Source of the DNA: GCA-020344555 sp964548955
GTDB lineage: Bacteria > Planctomycetota > Phycisphaerae > UBA1845
DNA length: 64,000 nucleotides
Direction: 5' to 3'
NCBI GenBank assembly: GCA_964548955.1
Contig: CAZJTP010000001.1
Location: forward strand, 1-64,000
A program made the translations under genes and the position numbers. Below the pieces are notes generated by a model that was not told the origin of the DNA, did no database searches, and worked only from the letters and a program-made list of their open reading frames with translations. This document shows positions 35,246-44,055 of this stretch, in pieces. The number at the start of each line of letters is the position of its first letter. The stretch's first letter is position 1.

Positions 35246-37630
35246 CTAAAACAGCTCGCACTCGCCGAGCCACTCGAAATAACGTTTCCAATCCTCCCGC
35301 GTCTCCGGTGACACGGATTTGTCAAAGACCTCATCAGGCATGGCATCTACCAGCACCACCGCACAGGCCAGCGCAGCCCGCGCTTCTTCCGGCTGACCGA
35401 GAAAGACATGGCTGTTGATGATCTGGACGTACGCCGCCAACGCGCTGGGCATATCCTTGTACATCCCGGCCGCCTCATCATAGAGCTTCAATGCGCGCCG
35501 GTAGTCCTGCGTCTCAAAGTAGCAGTCCGCCTCGTAGAGGTGGGCGTGGCGGAGGTAAACCTTTTCCAGTCGATTCAGTGTGTCCGGGCGACGGCGTTCA
35601 AACTCGGAAACCAGCCGGTGGTAAAGCCGCTGCGCCGCTTGGAACCGCACGACGGCCTCAGCACGCATCTGCTCAATCTCGCCGGCGGACTTCGCCTCGC
35701 AGACCTCCGCCTTCAACGCCAGGCCGCTCTTGCGATACGAATCAGCCAGCAGGTATCGCCCCCGCCACACGCGCGGATCGTCAGGATAGCGTTCCAACAC
35801 CTCCTCTAGGGTCGCAATCGCTCGCTCGAACGCACCACGGCGGTTCAGCGCGTCACCGAGCAGGAACAACGCGTCGGTGAACTCAGGCGCTTGGGGGGTG
35901 AAGACCTCGGAGTCTTCCAGCACCACACGCAGCGTCTTCTCCGCGAGATCCTCGAAGTCCGGCCCCATCGCCAGGTAGCACTGCGCCAGCGGCACGAGGG
36001 CACGCGAACCGGCAAGCGTACGCGGGAAACGCCGGTAGCATTCCTGGTATGCTTCAACTGCCGCTTCCAGCCTCCCCGACATCTGCTGAAGTTGTCCGAT
36101 CCGAAGCAACGCCCGGGCCACCAACGGATGCTGCGGGCGCTCCGCCGCAAACGCCCGATACAGGCTCGCGGCCTGGTTGCGGTCGCCGGCCCGGGCGTAC
36201 AACTCTGCCGCGCGCCAGGTCGCCTCGGCTGCGAGACGCTCATTCATCGCGTTGATCTGCGCAAGCCGCAAGTAGCTCATACCCGCGTCGGCGAACATCT
36301 CACGTGCCTCTCTCGACGAAGCTTCGATCATCCGCTCTAAAGGCCGGTCTCCGGCTGCGGATTCCTCATCCAACTGATCAGCGAACAAGGACTGCATCTG
36401 GGCAAGCTGTTGGAGAAACAGCGCTGATCGCTCGACGTCCGTCGGTTCGATCAACTCGACAGCCAGCCTGGCATACTCAACGGCATCCTTTAATCGCCCC
36501 GCCCGGCGTCGGGCGTCGGCCATCACTCCCAACGAGGCACGCAACGCTGCACGATTCACAAGACGTTGACGACCCAACGTTTCCAAGTCCTCAATCACGA
36601 TGCGGTAGGCTTCAAGCGCTTCCTCGGAACGTTCCAGCATCGCCAGAGTTTCGGCACAACCAAGGCGACTAGCAACCGCATAAGGACCATCCGGGTGGTG
36701 GGCGATGGCATCCGTAAAGAACGACAACGCTTCCTGTGGACGTTGGGGATCGTCGTCGCGCATCACGACACGCCCCAGCAGCCACCCAGTCATCGCGTAG
36801 ACCTCACTCTTGCGCTCAACCCGGTTGCGGATCGTGCGCAGGTAGGTCTCGGTTTCGTCAAAGTGACCGCCCTTGTAGAGCAGCCACGCTTCCAGGTAGG
36901 CGAACCGGTCGCGCAGATCGGACGCGTGGAAACGGTCTCGATTACGGGTCAGCAGGGTCGTGGCTTCATCAAGCCGACCCAGAGATTCTAGGAGTTCAAG
37001 TTTCCTCTCAATCGCCCAGAGCCTTAGGTCCAGGCGACGATCACCCGCGTCACCCATGAGGCGATCAAGCGGCTCCAGCAATTGCCCGGGAGGGGTCTCG
37101 ACCTTGTCGAGCTTGAGCGAGAGAACATGCCTGGTCAGGTCCAGGGGATGCTTGACCCCTTGCTCCAGCGCATTGTCATATTGCTCAACAGCGTTGGCGA
37201 ACTGCCGCTGCCATTCGAAGGCTCGACCCATGTTCTCGTAATCATAGGCGGTCAGCGGCTGTGCGCGGGCACTCGTGTGTTGATAATGTTCGATGATCCG
37301 GCGTCCGACGTTGGCAGTTCGGACGCGGCGGCGCGCGGCCTCCCCATAACAGGCACGGGCTAAATGAAGGTGAACCGGGGCGCGATCCGCATCGGTATAC
37401 TCCTTACGGACCAAGAGCAGATCACCGAACGCGATGGCATCGTCGTAGCGCCCCGCCGCAACACACTTTTCGAGATACTCGACAGCCTCGTCAAGCGGCA
37501 GCTTCGCGGGTGATGGATGAATGCGGAAGAGGGAACCGGCTAAGAGAATAACCGAGACTACGAGAAGCGGCATCTGCCACTTGCCGGCCGCGCGGTCCTT
37601 GACCGTCTCCCACTGCGACATCGTGCTCAT
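35246..37630 (-). CDS. Membrane-anchored tetratricopeptide-repeat protein at the head of the flagellar locus
   Basis: The 794-residue protein has a single N-terminal membrane helix (about residues 21-38) followed by many helical TPR-like pairs, for example AVEYLEKCVAAGRYDDAIAF, ALSFFTDAIAHHPDG, AVEAYQECYRRFP, AIATLEEVLERYPDD and ALKLYDEAAGMY. It is the first gene of the minus-strand flagellar transcript. TPR scaffolds are common in envelope complexes, but no specific flagellar partner is known to me. AGGATGAG lies upstream; an ATG four codons in is also possible. Confidence 0.8.
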   Translation of the reverse strand: MSTMSQWETVKDRAAGKWQMPLLVVSVILLAGSLFRIHPSPAKLPLDEAVEYLEKCVAAGRYDDAIAFGDLLLVRKEYTDADRAPVHLHLARACYGEAARRRVRTANVGRRIIEHYQHTSARAQPLTAYDYENMGRAFEWQRQFANAVEQYDNALEQGVKHPLDLTRHVLSLKLDKVETPPGQLLEPLDRLMGDAGDRRLDLRLWAIERKLELLESLGRLDEATTLLTRNRDRFHASDLRDRFAYLEAWLLYKGGHFDETETYLRTIRNRVERKSEVYAMTGWLLGRVVMRDDDPQRPQEALSFFTDAIAHHPDGPYAVASRLGCAETLAMLERSEEALEAYRIVIEDLETLGRQRLVNRAALRASLGVMADARRRAGRLKDAVEYARLAVELIEPTDVERSALFLQQLAQMQSLFADQLDEESAAGDRPLERMIEASSREAREMFADAGMSYLRLAQINAMNERLAAEATWRAAELYARAGDRNQAASLYRAFAAERPQHPLVARALLRIGQLQQMSGRLEAAVEAYQECYRRFPRTLAGSRALVPLAQCYLAMGPDFEDLAEKTLRVVLEDSEVFTPQAPEFTDALFLLGDALNRRGAFERAIATLEEVLERYPDDPRVWRGRYLLADSYRKSGLALKAEVCEAKSAGEIEQMRAEAVVRFQAAQRLYHRLVSEFERRRPDTLNRLEKVYLRHAHLYEADCYFETQDYRRALKLYDEAAGMYKDMPSALAAYVQIINSHVFLGQPEEARAALACAVVLVDAMPDEVFDKSVSPETREDWKRYFEWLGECELF

Positions 37631-38022
37631 CCTGAGCGAGGTTCAGTGATTCGCCGCGTCCTCCTGACGCGATACCTCAGAATGTCGGCAGATCGCGTCG
37701 TTTGGCTTGACCGCAATGAGAGGCGTTCCAGAACCCGTCTGCCAGTCCGGCCCATCTCCGGATGTGAACCACTTCTCAGTGCTACAATTCCACCCACTCA
37801 CAGTCTGCAACCTGACAACGCGACGCCGGGGCACGAACAGCCCACCAGAACGGACGGATCGCCTCGTCAAGCACCCCGGGGCACGTTCGACACGGCCCGC
37901 TCATATCATCGAGGGACGCTCGCTGGCAACCGCGCAAACAGGCGGCGGCAGAGCACACTCAAGGGTGCTCTGCCGCCGCCTTCACATCTTGGAGGTCAAC
38001 GTATGTTGATTGCCAACGCGTG
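37631..38022. other. Intergenic region upstream of the flagellar locus
   Basis: About 390 bases that should carry the promoter of the TPR-led flagellar transcript. I found no near-consensus sigma-70 or sigma-54 site. The only strong signal is the hairpin at 37941-37980, assigned to the next minus-strand gene. Confidence 0.4.
37941..37980 (-). terminator. Perfect 16-bp hairpin, likely Rho-independent terminator of the small 92-residue gene
   Basis: The arms GGCGGCGGCAGAGCAC (37941-37956) and its exact complement (37965-37980) enclose an 8-base loop. On the minus strand the hairpin is followed by TGTTTG. It lies about 40 bases past the stop of the gene at 38023. A very strong terminator for a single short gene suggests high expression. 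Confidence 0.75.
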
Positions 38023-38301
38023 CTAGAAGTTCACGTTGCGGTCGTAATTCGACGCGACCATCCTCGCCTTGGTCAGCGGAATGTACGGATTGTCGCTGAT
38101 CTTGGTGACGAACAAGGGCTCGCTGCCAACGATGTTGATCAGGGGCGAGCGACCCTGTGCCACGCCGTCTTCCGGCACGCGAAGCAGGTGGCCGCTCCAA
38201 TTGCAGATGTAACATCCGGGATCCTGAATGCTCTCGAATGGAACGGTCATGCCCCAGTTCGTGTTGTCGTTCTGGGTCTGCTGTGTGTTGTTGGTCGTCA
38301 T
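38023..38301 (-). CDS. Small monocistronic protein of unknown function with CxxC motif
   Basis: The 92-residue protein begins with an Asn/Thr/Gln-rich tail (MTTNNTQQTQNDNTNWGM) and then a compact domain with PGCYICNWSGHLLRVPEDG and ISDNPYIPLTKARMVASNYD. A CYIC pair could bind metal or be redox active. There is no signal peptide. It has AAGGAG seven bases upstream, a 24-bp palindrome in its leader, and a perfect terminator hairpin, so it is a self-contained and probably strongly expressed unit. I do not recognise the family. Confidence 0.75.
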   Translation of the reverse strand: MTTNNTQQTQNDNTNWGMTVPFESIQDPGCYICNWSGHLLRVPEDGVAQGRSPLINIVGSEPLFVTKISDNPYIPLTKARMVASNYDRNVNF

Positions 38302-38621
38302 GGACGTACTCCTTCCGGATTTAAGGGTTCTAAGAACTCAGCGTACGAAAAGATGGAACTGACAATCGGCGCCAACTGTCAGGGGGAAGACTCTCGCCTG
38401 CCCCAACTGCTTTGATCCGTATATCGGATGGAAACCGGCCGCGCCGAAGTTGCATTAGATAAATTCTTCACCACCATCGAAAGCTACCCCGCAACCGTAA
38501 ACTACCACGCCATTGCGAGGCGGGGACACACTCAAGTAGCCGGCAAGACATGATTCTGGGACGCAGCGCGACTCCCGATGTAGCACCCCGGGGGACGACG
38601 GTGCGGGCACACTTAGCAGCC
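38302..38621. other. Leader and upstream region of the small protein gene
   Basis: About 320 bases. It holds the palindrome at 38359-38382. No near-consensus promoter was found between the SAM hydrolase stop and the small gene. The first 57 bases upstream of the start include a T-rich stretch following the hairpin. Confidence 0.4.
38359..38382 (-). promoter_or_regulatory. 24-bp imperfect palindrome in the small-gene leader
   Basis: On the minus strand this reads CTGACA, then GTTGGCGCCGAT, then TGTCAG. As RNA it forms a ten-pair stem (two G-U) with a 4-base loop, followed by TTCCATCTTTT. It may be an attenuator, the terminator of the upstream SAM hydrolase gene, or a protein operator. Confidence 0.5.
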
Positions 38622-39407
38622 TTAGCGGACCATAACCCGGACGGACTCCGGCGGGCCGAATCGATCCGCCGCGCTGCCACGGTTTACGGCGATTTCCAGC
38701 AGGCCGCTACTGCCAACCAGCGCAACTGCAGCACCCGTGTCTACGTCGGAAAAGGTCGAGCGAACCGGGCCGATTGATACGCCGTTAACGAATACCTGCA
38801 ACTCGCGGCCCGACTCGCTTGGGACTCCGAGCTGCTCCCTTCGGATGTTCGTGACCATGGTGCCGAAACGGTCCACGTACAGTACGCCGCCAGACAGGCC
38901 TTCGGTTGCGGCCTCCGCGCGGTGAGCGACCGGCAGCAGCTCAAACCGATCCGTCGCCCGACCGAACTCATTCGGTTTGACGCCGCACGCCAGATAGGAC
39001 GCTACGGGCGCCATAACGTCCCGGCCATGAAATGTCGCCGACAGCTCGGACGTGAAATAACGTCGATTCTCGACGACGTACATCGCCTCTGCCGGGATGT
39101 CGCGGTGCACCAGGGTGATCAACCCGTTGTCCGGGGCGATAACATATTGACCGGCGTATTGCCCGAGGATGATCCGCCGACCGGATCCAACGCCCGGATC
39201 GACCACGGCCAGGTGAATCGTCCCCGGTGGATACCAGGGCCAAATCCGCCGCAAAACAAAGGCCGCATGCAGGACGTTGTGCGGTTCCACGTCATGCGTG
39301 ACATCGACAATGCGAATATCGGGAGCGATACCCAGCATCACACCCTTAAGCACGCCGACATAGTGATCACGCGTGCCGTAATCGGTTATCAGTGTCACAA
39401 TGGGCAA
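38622..39407 (-). CDS. SAM hydrolase (S-adenosyl-L-methionine hydroxide adenosyltransferase, DUF62)
   Basis: The 261-residue protein matches the DUF62 family that splits SAM to adenosine and methionine, related to fluorinase and chlorinase. MPIVTLITDYGTRDHYVGVLKG opens the fold, then VDPGVGSGRR, IAPDNGLIT, the catalytic-region TFHGRDVMAPVAS and a C-terminal beta-barrel with DRFGTMVTNI. The physiological role is unknown. It is divergent from pcm, so two SAM-linked genes flank the same intergenic region. Confidence 0.92.
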   Translation of the reverse strand: MPIVTLITDYGTRDHYVGVLKGVMLGIAPDIRIVDVTHDVEPHNVLHAAFVLRRIWPWYPPGTIHLAVVDPGVGSGRRIILGQYAGQYVIAPDNGLITLVHRDIPAEAMYVVENRRYFTSELSATFHGRDVMAPVASYLACGVKPNEFGRATDRFELLPVAHRAEAATEGLSGGVLYVDRFGTMVTNIRREQLGVPSESGRELQVFVNGVSIGPVRSTFSDVDTGAAVALVGSSGLLEIAVNRGSAADRFGPPESVRVMVR

Positions 39408-39883
39408 TGGTGATCTTCCGTTAAGGCGCGGGAGGCTTCGGAATCCGTCGGCCTGTATCGCGTTAAAGCCTATCCCAAAAGTGTGGCACGGGTTTGCAAG
39501 CCCGTGTTGCTACCCCGTTCACCGCGGCGCGCGAGGACGCCCCGACAAGCGTAAGTCTTGTCGCAACCATCCGGCAAGTCAATGAACCGGTGGACGGGAG
39601 TGCATCCTATTTGGGGTGGCATGGGTCAACGGGAGTTGATCCGTGGAATGCCATTCGTGCTGTCGGGCGCATCGTGCCAGCCTCACAGATCCGCTGGCAC
39701 GAACCCATGCCATATTCGCCGGTCTCTGCCCCCCTCTTCGAGATGCACCGGGTGGATGGTCTTCCAGTCTTGCTCGTTCGCGGGACCAGGGCAAATCGTT
39801 TACACTGGGCAACGGCGGTCGCAAGGGCGGCAGCCGTATCGGCGATCGACGTGCGGGTCCCGGACCGCGAGCATCACATCGCG
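39408..39883. other. Divergent intergenic region with a palindromic repeat
   Basis: About 475 bases between the SAM hydrolase gene (-) and pcm (+). It carries the hairpin element at 39487-39506. An open frame runs upstream of the pcm start but has no family character. Confidence 0.4.
39487..39506. repeat. Palindromic element CACGGG-CCCGTG
   Basis: The arms CACGGG and CCCGTG around TTTGCAAG pair completely (one G-T). The sequence context GTGGCACGG...CCCGTGTTG is of the kind scattered in planctomycete genomes. Only one copy is seen in this window. Confidence 0.5.
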
Positions 39884-40558
39884 ATGGTCAACAAACAACA
39901 CGAGCCGGATCAGTGGTCAGCCACTCGACGGCGGATGATCGACGAACAAATCCGCCGTCGAGGCCCATGCGATCCGCGCGTTATCGAAGCCATGATGAGC
40001 GTCCCACGCGAGAGGTTCGTCCCCGCAAATGTCAAAGATGCCGCATACCAGGACCGGGCTTTGCCGATCGGACACGGACAGACCATCAGCCAACCGTTCA
40101 TCGTCGCCTACATGACGGACAAGCTGTCGGTTACGCACGACGACCGCGTCTTGGAGATTGGAACGGGAACCGGATATCAGACGGCGATTCTGGCAACGCT
40201 GGCCAAACACGTCTTCACCGTCGAGCGAATCGCCGCGTTGCACGAGCGGGCCGCCACCAATCTCACTAAACTCAACCTGGCCAACATCACGATGTCAGTT
40301 GGCGACGGCACCCTGGGCCTGGCTGAATACGCCCCGTACGACCGGATCCTCACCACTGCGGCAGCGCCAAGCGTTCCCGGGCCGCTCGCGGATCAACTGG
40401 TCGACGGCGGCGTGCTGGTCATCCCGGTTGGAGGCCCGGCGGAGCAAACCATCGTCCGCGTGATCCGTAAGGGGCGACGGACTGTTGAAACGCCCATGCT
40501 GGCGTGTCGTTTCGTCAAGCTGATCGGCCGGGAGGGGTGGCCGGGCGGGAAAACATGA
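39884..40558 (+). CDS. pcm: Protein-L-isoaspartate O-methyltransferase
   Basis: The 224-residue protein starts MVNKQHEPDQWSATRRRMID, a usual PCMT N-terminus. It has the substrate-lid segment VPRERFVP, TISQPFIVAYMTDKL, the SAM-binding VLEIGTGTGYQTAILA, and ILTTAAAP near the active site. It methylates isoaspartyl residues in damaged proteins for repair. A frame continues 390 bases upstream, but the domain begins here. It faces a convergent Zn-ribbon gene. Confidence 0.93.
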   Translation: MVNKQHEPDQWSATRRRMIDEQIRRRGPCDPRVIEAMMSVPRERFVPANVKDAAYQDRALPIGHGQTISQPFIVAYMTDKLSVTHDDRVLEIGTGTGYQTAILATLAKHVFTVERIAALHERAATNLTKLNLANITMSVGDGTLGLAEYAPYDRILTTAAAPSVPGPLADQLVDGGVLVIPVGGPAEQTIVRVIRKGRRTVETPMLACRFVKLIGREGWPGGKT

Positions 40559-40575
40559 CGGCTGAATCAGCCGTC
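40557..40575 (-). terminator. Hairpin between pcm and the Zn-ribbon gene
   Basis: GACGGCTG, loop AAT, CAGCCGTC is a perfect 8-bp stem overlapping the pcm stop. On the minus strand it is followed by ATGTTTTCCC, so it can terminate the Zn-ribbon gene whose stop lies 36 bases upstream. Confidence 0.55.
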
Positions 40576-40610
40576 CTCCGAATGAATGCGCGGCGGGCCT
40601 TACACTCCTG

Positions 40611-41153
40611 TCAATCGCCCCTCTTCGGGTTGCGATTTCTGCCAATAAATGGATCGTCGCTGTATTCGAGTCGGCGTTCACAACGTGGGCAGCGAAGCCC
40701 TTCCTCCTCAGTTACCCACCCGCGACCGGCCCAGCGCACCTGGGCAACACGCGGACGACCGTCGTCGCCTATGGTAAAACGGACGGTCACCTCGTATGCC
40801 CCATGTACCGGACAAACATATGTGGCAACCGGATACGCCGGCTCACCGCATTTCCAGCAGGTTCTCGGGCTGGTCAGTCCGTCAGGACCGAAAGTGTGCC
40901 CCTTGCCTCGGAAGTCATGGCCTTCCTCGCACCGCCAGTCCAGTTCCATCTCGGCGAGCGTCCGCTGGTGAGCGATCGTCGTTTCTTCACTCCCCCATAA
41001 ACGCCATACTACCGGTAGCAAGACGGCCGCCGCCGCCGCCAAGGTCAGGCTGATCATCGCGGCGCGCGGGACTCTCCGTGGTTTGACAATGCGTACAACC
41101 CGACCCCGAGCGGACGAGGCTCTTTGGGACGGTATATTGACTGGCGGCATCAT
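40611..41153 (-). CDS. Single-pass membrane protein with Zn-ribbon domain, function unknown
   Basis: The 180-residue protein has a basic N-terminus, one membrane helix (ISLTLAAAAAVLLPVVWRLW), then a domain with two Zn-ribbon-like Cys pairs (CWKCGEPAYPVATYVCPVHG and LRCPRCERRLEYSDD). The ATGATG start overlaps the pseudopilin stop as ATGA, implying translational coupling. I do not recognise a characterised family. A role with the adjacent pseudopilin is inferred from the overlap only. Confidence 0.7.
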   Translation of the reverse strand: MMPPVNIPSQRASSARGRVVRIVKPRRVPRAAMISLTLAAAAAVLLPVVWRLWGSEETTIAHQRTLAEMELDWRCEEGHDFRGKGHTFGPDGLTSPRTCWKCGEPAYPVATYVCPVHGAYEVTVRFTIGDDGRPRVAQVRWAGRGWVTEEEGLRCPRCERRLEYSDDPFIGRNRNPKRGD

Positions 41154-42016
41154 TCTGACGGCGTCGCGCCGGTCCACCAGTAGAGATGATCGCGAGCAAA
41201 CGAATAGTGGCTAAGCCGAAGCTCGTTGCAGAAAGTGCAGCCGCCCACCGCGCAGTGTTCGTAATACCGCTGCATCTCGGTATGCATCATATCTTTGGTA
41301 TGGGCCTGACAAACGCCACCAGTCAATGTCAACACGTTGATACAACCATGGTGTCGCTGCGTAAGCCAGGGCGATAAACTGCGCCCGGTGAACGGATTAA
41401 AACCGTCGTCCCATGACAGGAGGCTGGCATTCCGGACGGGGCCGATCACGTCGGCCGCCTGCGAGACGTCACCTGTGACATCCGGACCGAGGTCAGCCAT
41501 GAGTATAGTGTCGTGCGGGCGCGCCGGCTGACGACGGTCGTTCGCCAGAAACCCGCCGCCGCTGGCGGCGATAAAGCTGTTGATGCCGTAGCTTGCATAT
41601 TCGGCCACGCAAGGATCCCGCAACCGGGACGTTGCTTGAGCCATCCGGTACCGGAACGGATCTTCCGGACACGTGAGCATCATCGGATCGGAAAGGTAGG
41701 TCGGGTAGAGTTTGAAGAACCACGGATCACGCTGTCCAAGGGATTCGATTTCGTGACTTCGGCGCACCGCCGGCGGAAGCCAACCGTCATTGTCCATCCG
41801 GTACAGTTCCAGGCAGTGCCCAAGTTCCCGAAGGTTGTGTTTGCAGATTGTGGCCGCCGCCACGTCCATCGATTGTTTCAAGGAGGGGATAAGCGCAGAG
41901 ATCAAGAGTCCGATCATGGCCATGACGACGAGCAACTCGATCAACGTTGCTCCTTGGCGTCGAGCCACGGATCGCGTACACTCCCCATTCGCGACAAACT
42001 TGGTCAATCGACGCAT
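41150..42016 (-). CDS. Prepilin-type N-terminal cleavage/methylation domain protein (pseudopilin)
   Basis: The 288-residue protein has the type IV prepilin signal: a basic leader, GATLIELLVVMAMIGLLISA with cleavage after Gly and Glu5 after it, and a hydrophobic helix. The globular part has a Cys-rich C-terminus (CAVGGCTFCNELRLSHY) and a DGGF/DDGFNPFTG stretch. This type is very abundant in Planctomycetes as DUF1559-like secreted pseudopilins. No pilus assembly genes are nearby, so the exporting machinery must be elsewhere. Confidence 0.85.
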   Translation of the reverse strand: MRRLTKFVANGECTRSVARRQGATLIELLVVMAMIGLLISALIPSLKQSMDVAAATICKHNLRELGHCLELYRMDNDGWLPPAVRRSHEIESLGQRDPWFFKLYPTYLSDPMMLTCPEDPFRYRMAQATSRLRDPCVAEYASYGINSFIAASGGGFLANDRRQPARPHDTILMADLGPDVTGDVSQAADVIGPVRNASLLSWDDGFNPFTGRSLSPWLTQRHHGCINVLTLTGGVCQAHTKDMMHTEMQRYYEHCAVGGCTFCNELRLSHYSFARDHLYWWTGATPSE

Positions 42017-42222
42017 AGCTAATCCATTAGACTACCCGAAATAGCAATCCCTCGCAACAATTATTTACACTTTTCCCTTCACTTCTTAGTTGTTTGTTTA
42101 TCGGGGCCGTCCGCCCACCTGTTGAACCTTCCGGGGAAAATGAGGGTCGCCAGAGTAATCCCAATGCGTAGAATACGTCAGTAGCAAGTTGAAACGCAGT
42201 CGTGTGAAGCTACGGTATACCA

Positions 42223-44055
42223 ATGCAACCCTTACCTGATCGTATAAGCAACGAACTGCTACCGTTCGTGGGCCGTCCGGGCCAGTACATTGGCGGTGAG
42301 ATAAATCAGCCCGTCGTGAAGGGTGATTGGGAGCGGGCGGATGTACGCGTGGCTGTCGCTTTCCCGGACACCTATGCCGTCGGGATGAGTCATCTCGGCT
42401 GCCAGATCATCTACTGGCTTACCAACAAAACCGAAGGCTGCTGCGCTGAACGCGTCTTTTGCCCGTGGGGCGACGCCGAGTCCGTCATGCGACAAAAGGG
42501 CATCGAGCTGTTCACGTGGGACACGCGACAACCGGTCCTATCCGCCGACATTCTGGCGGTCTCGCTCCAGTACGAGATGGCGTATACCTCGGTCCTGCAA
42601 CTACTCGATTTGGCGCACATCCCGCTGCGATCGGCCGATCGCGACGATACACACCCGCTTGTCATCGCGGGGGGTCCTCAAGCCGACAACCCGGAACCGA
42701 TGGCGCCCTTTCTCGATCTTGTCGTCCTCGGCGACGGTGAGCACTCAATTGCTGGGATTCTACAATCCTGCGCAGAATTCAAAGCCGGTGGGATGCGACG
42801 ACGCGACATGATCCGCGCAATGGCCCGGCGCTTCGAGTGGATCTACGCGCCGTCGCTCTATGACGTCGCATACAACGACGATGATTCCATTCGATCGATC
42901 CGCCCGAGCGATCCGGTGCTCCCCGCGACGATCACTCGGTGCCAGACTCCTGACTTCGAGGATGCACCGTTCCCGCTAAAGCCGCTTGTCCCATATGTTG
43001 ATGTCGTCCACGACCGGATCGCGATCGAGATCATGCGCGGCTGCCCACAGCGTTGCCGCTTCTGCCATGCCGGTCACACCAAAAGGCCGCTTCGATGGCG
43101 CAGCGTCGACAAGATTCTCGAGATAGCCGATGCGACGCAAAGGTCCACCGGGATGGACGAACTCGGTCTGCTGTCGCTCTCGACGGCAGACTATCCCCGT
43201 TTGCAAGAGCTGGCGGAGCGCATCAACGAGCGGTTTGCACCGCGGCGCGTCAACATCTCCATGCCATCGCTGCGTATTGACGGAATGCTACGGAACATCC
43301 CATGGATGGTCAGCACGGTCCGCAAAAGCGGGTTGACCATGGCGATCGAGGCCGCCAACGACGACATACGGGCAGCCATCTGCAAGCGTGTCACTGACGG
43401 CAATCTGCTCGACGGCGTGAAGGAGGCATACAAGGCCGGTTGGCAAGCCGTCAAACTCTATTTCATGTGCGGATTCCCCGGTGAAAGGCCGGAGGACATC
43501 AACGGCATCGTGCACCTATCCCGCCGGGTCAGTGACGCACGTCGTGAGCTGGGCAAGGGACCCGCACAGGTCAAGGTCTCCGTCGGGTGGCTGGTACCCA
43601 AGCCTCACACACCGCTGCAATGGGCGGCCCAACCTGAAGCCGATTACTTCCACGAAGCCCGTCGACGGATGACCAGTCTGCTGGATCGCAGCGGCAAAAG
43701 ACGCGGACCCATCCGAATCAAAACGCACTCCGTCGAGCGCTCGGTCCTCGAGGCTGTCTTCGCCCGCGGCGACCGAAGACTGGCCGACACTATCGAGCAC
43801 GCCTACAAGGCCGGCTCCCGCTTCGACGGATGGGATGAGTGCTTCAGACCACAAATCTGGGAACAGGCGTTCGAAGCCACTGGAATCAATCCGGCCTGGT
43901 ACGCCCATCGAGAGCGCCCGCAAGACGAGATATTCCCCTGGGCGCACCTGCGCAGCGGCCCGCCACACGAATACCTCGCCAGACAATACGACGATGTGTT
44001 CGCCAAGATCAACGCGTCAAAACCGACGGCAAGCTCTTCGAGGGTCACGATGTGA
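42223..44055 (+). CDS. B12-binding-type radical SAM protein, TIGR03960 family
   Basis: The 610-residue protein has an N-terminal cobalamin-binding-like region (VAFPDTYAVGMSHLGCQIIY, VIAGGPQADNPEPMAPFLD) and then a radical SAM domain with the CxxxCxxC cluster motif at Cys274, Cys278 and Cys281 (GCPQRCRFCHAG). The C-terminal part has SVGWLVPKPHTPLQW and a helical tail. In most bacteria a partner of the TIGR03936/DUF2344 type is fused or adjacent; none follows here. The substrate is unknown. A 6-bp hairpin (44067-44084) lies after the stop. Confidence 0.88.
   Translation: MQPLPDRISNELLPFVGRPGQYIGGEINQPVVKGDWERADVRVAVAFPDTYAVGMSHLGCQIIYWLTNKTEGCCAERVFCPWGDAESVMRQKGIELFTWDTRQPVLSADILAVSLQYEMAYTSVLQLLDLAHIPLRSADRDDTHPLVIAGGPQADNPEPMAPFLDLVVLGDGEHSIAGILQSCAEFKAGGMRRRDMIRAMARRFEWIYAPSLYDVAYNDDDSIRSIRPSDPVLPATITRCQTPDFEDAPFPLKPLVPYVDVVHDRIAIEIMRGCPQRCRFCHAGHTKRPLRWRSVDKILEIADATQRSTGMDELGLLSLSTADYPRLQELAERINERFAPRRVNISMPSLRIDGMLRNIPWMVSTVRKSGLTMAIEAANDDIRAAICKRVTDGNLLDGVKEAYKAGWQAVKLYFMCGFPGERPEDINGIVHLSRRVSDARRELGKGPAQVKVSVGWLVPKPHTPLQWAAQPEADYFHEARRRMTSLLDRSGKRRGPIRIKTHSVERSVLEAVFARGDRRLADTIEHAYKAGSRFDGWDECFRPQIWEQAFEATGINPAWYAHRERPQDEIFPWAHLRSGPPHEYLARQYDDVFAKINASKPTASSSRVTM

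Noticed and set aside
37760..37800. Possible -24/-12 GG/GC spacing upstream of the flagellar locus (minus strand)
   Set aside because: Only the GG and GC dinucleotides fit; the rest of both boxes does not match.
39484..39499. TGGCACGGGTTTGCA, similar to a sigma-54 promoter
   Set aside because: The GG to GC distance is one base short and sigma-54 tolerates this poorly; the sequence is the palindromic repeat itself.
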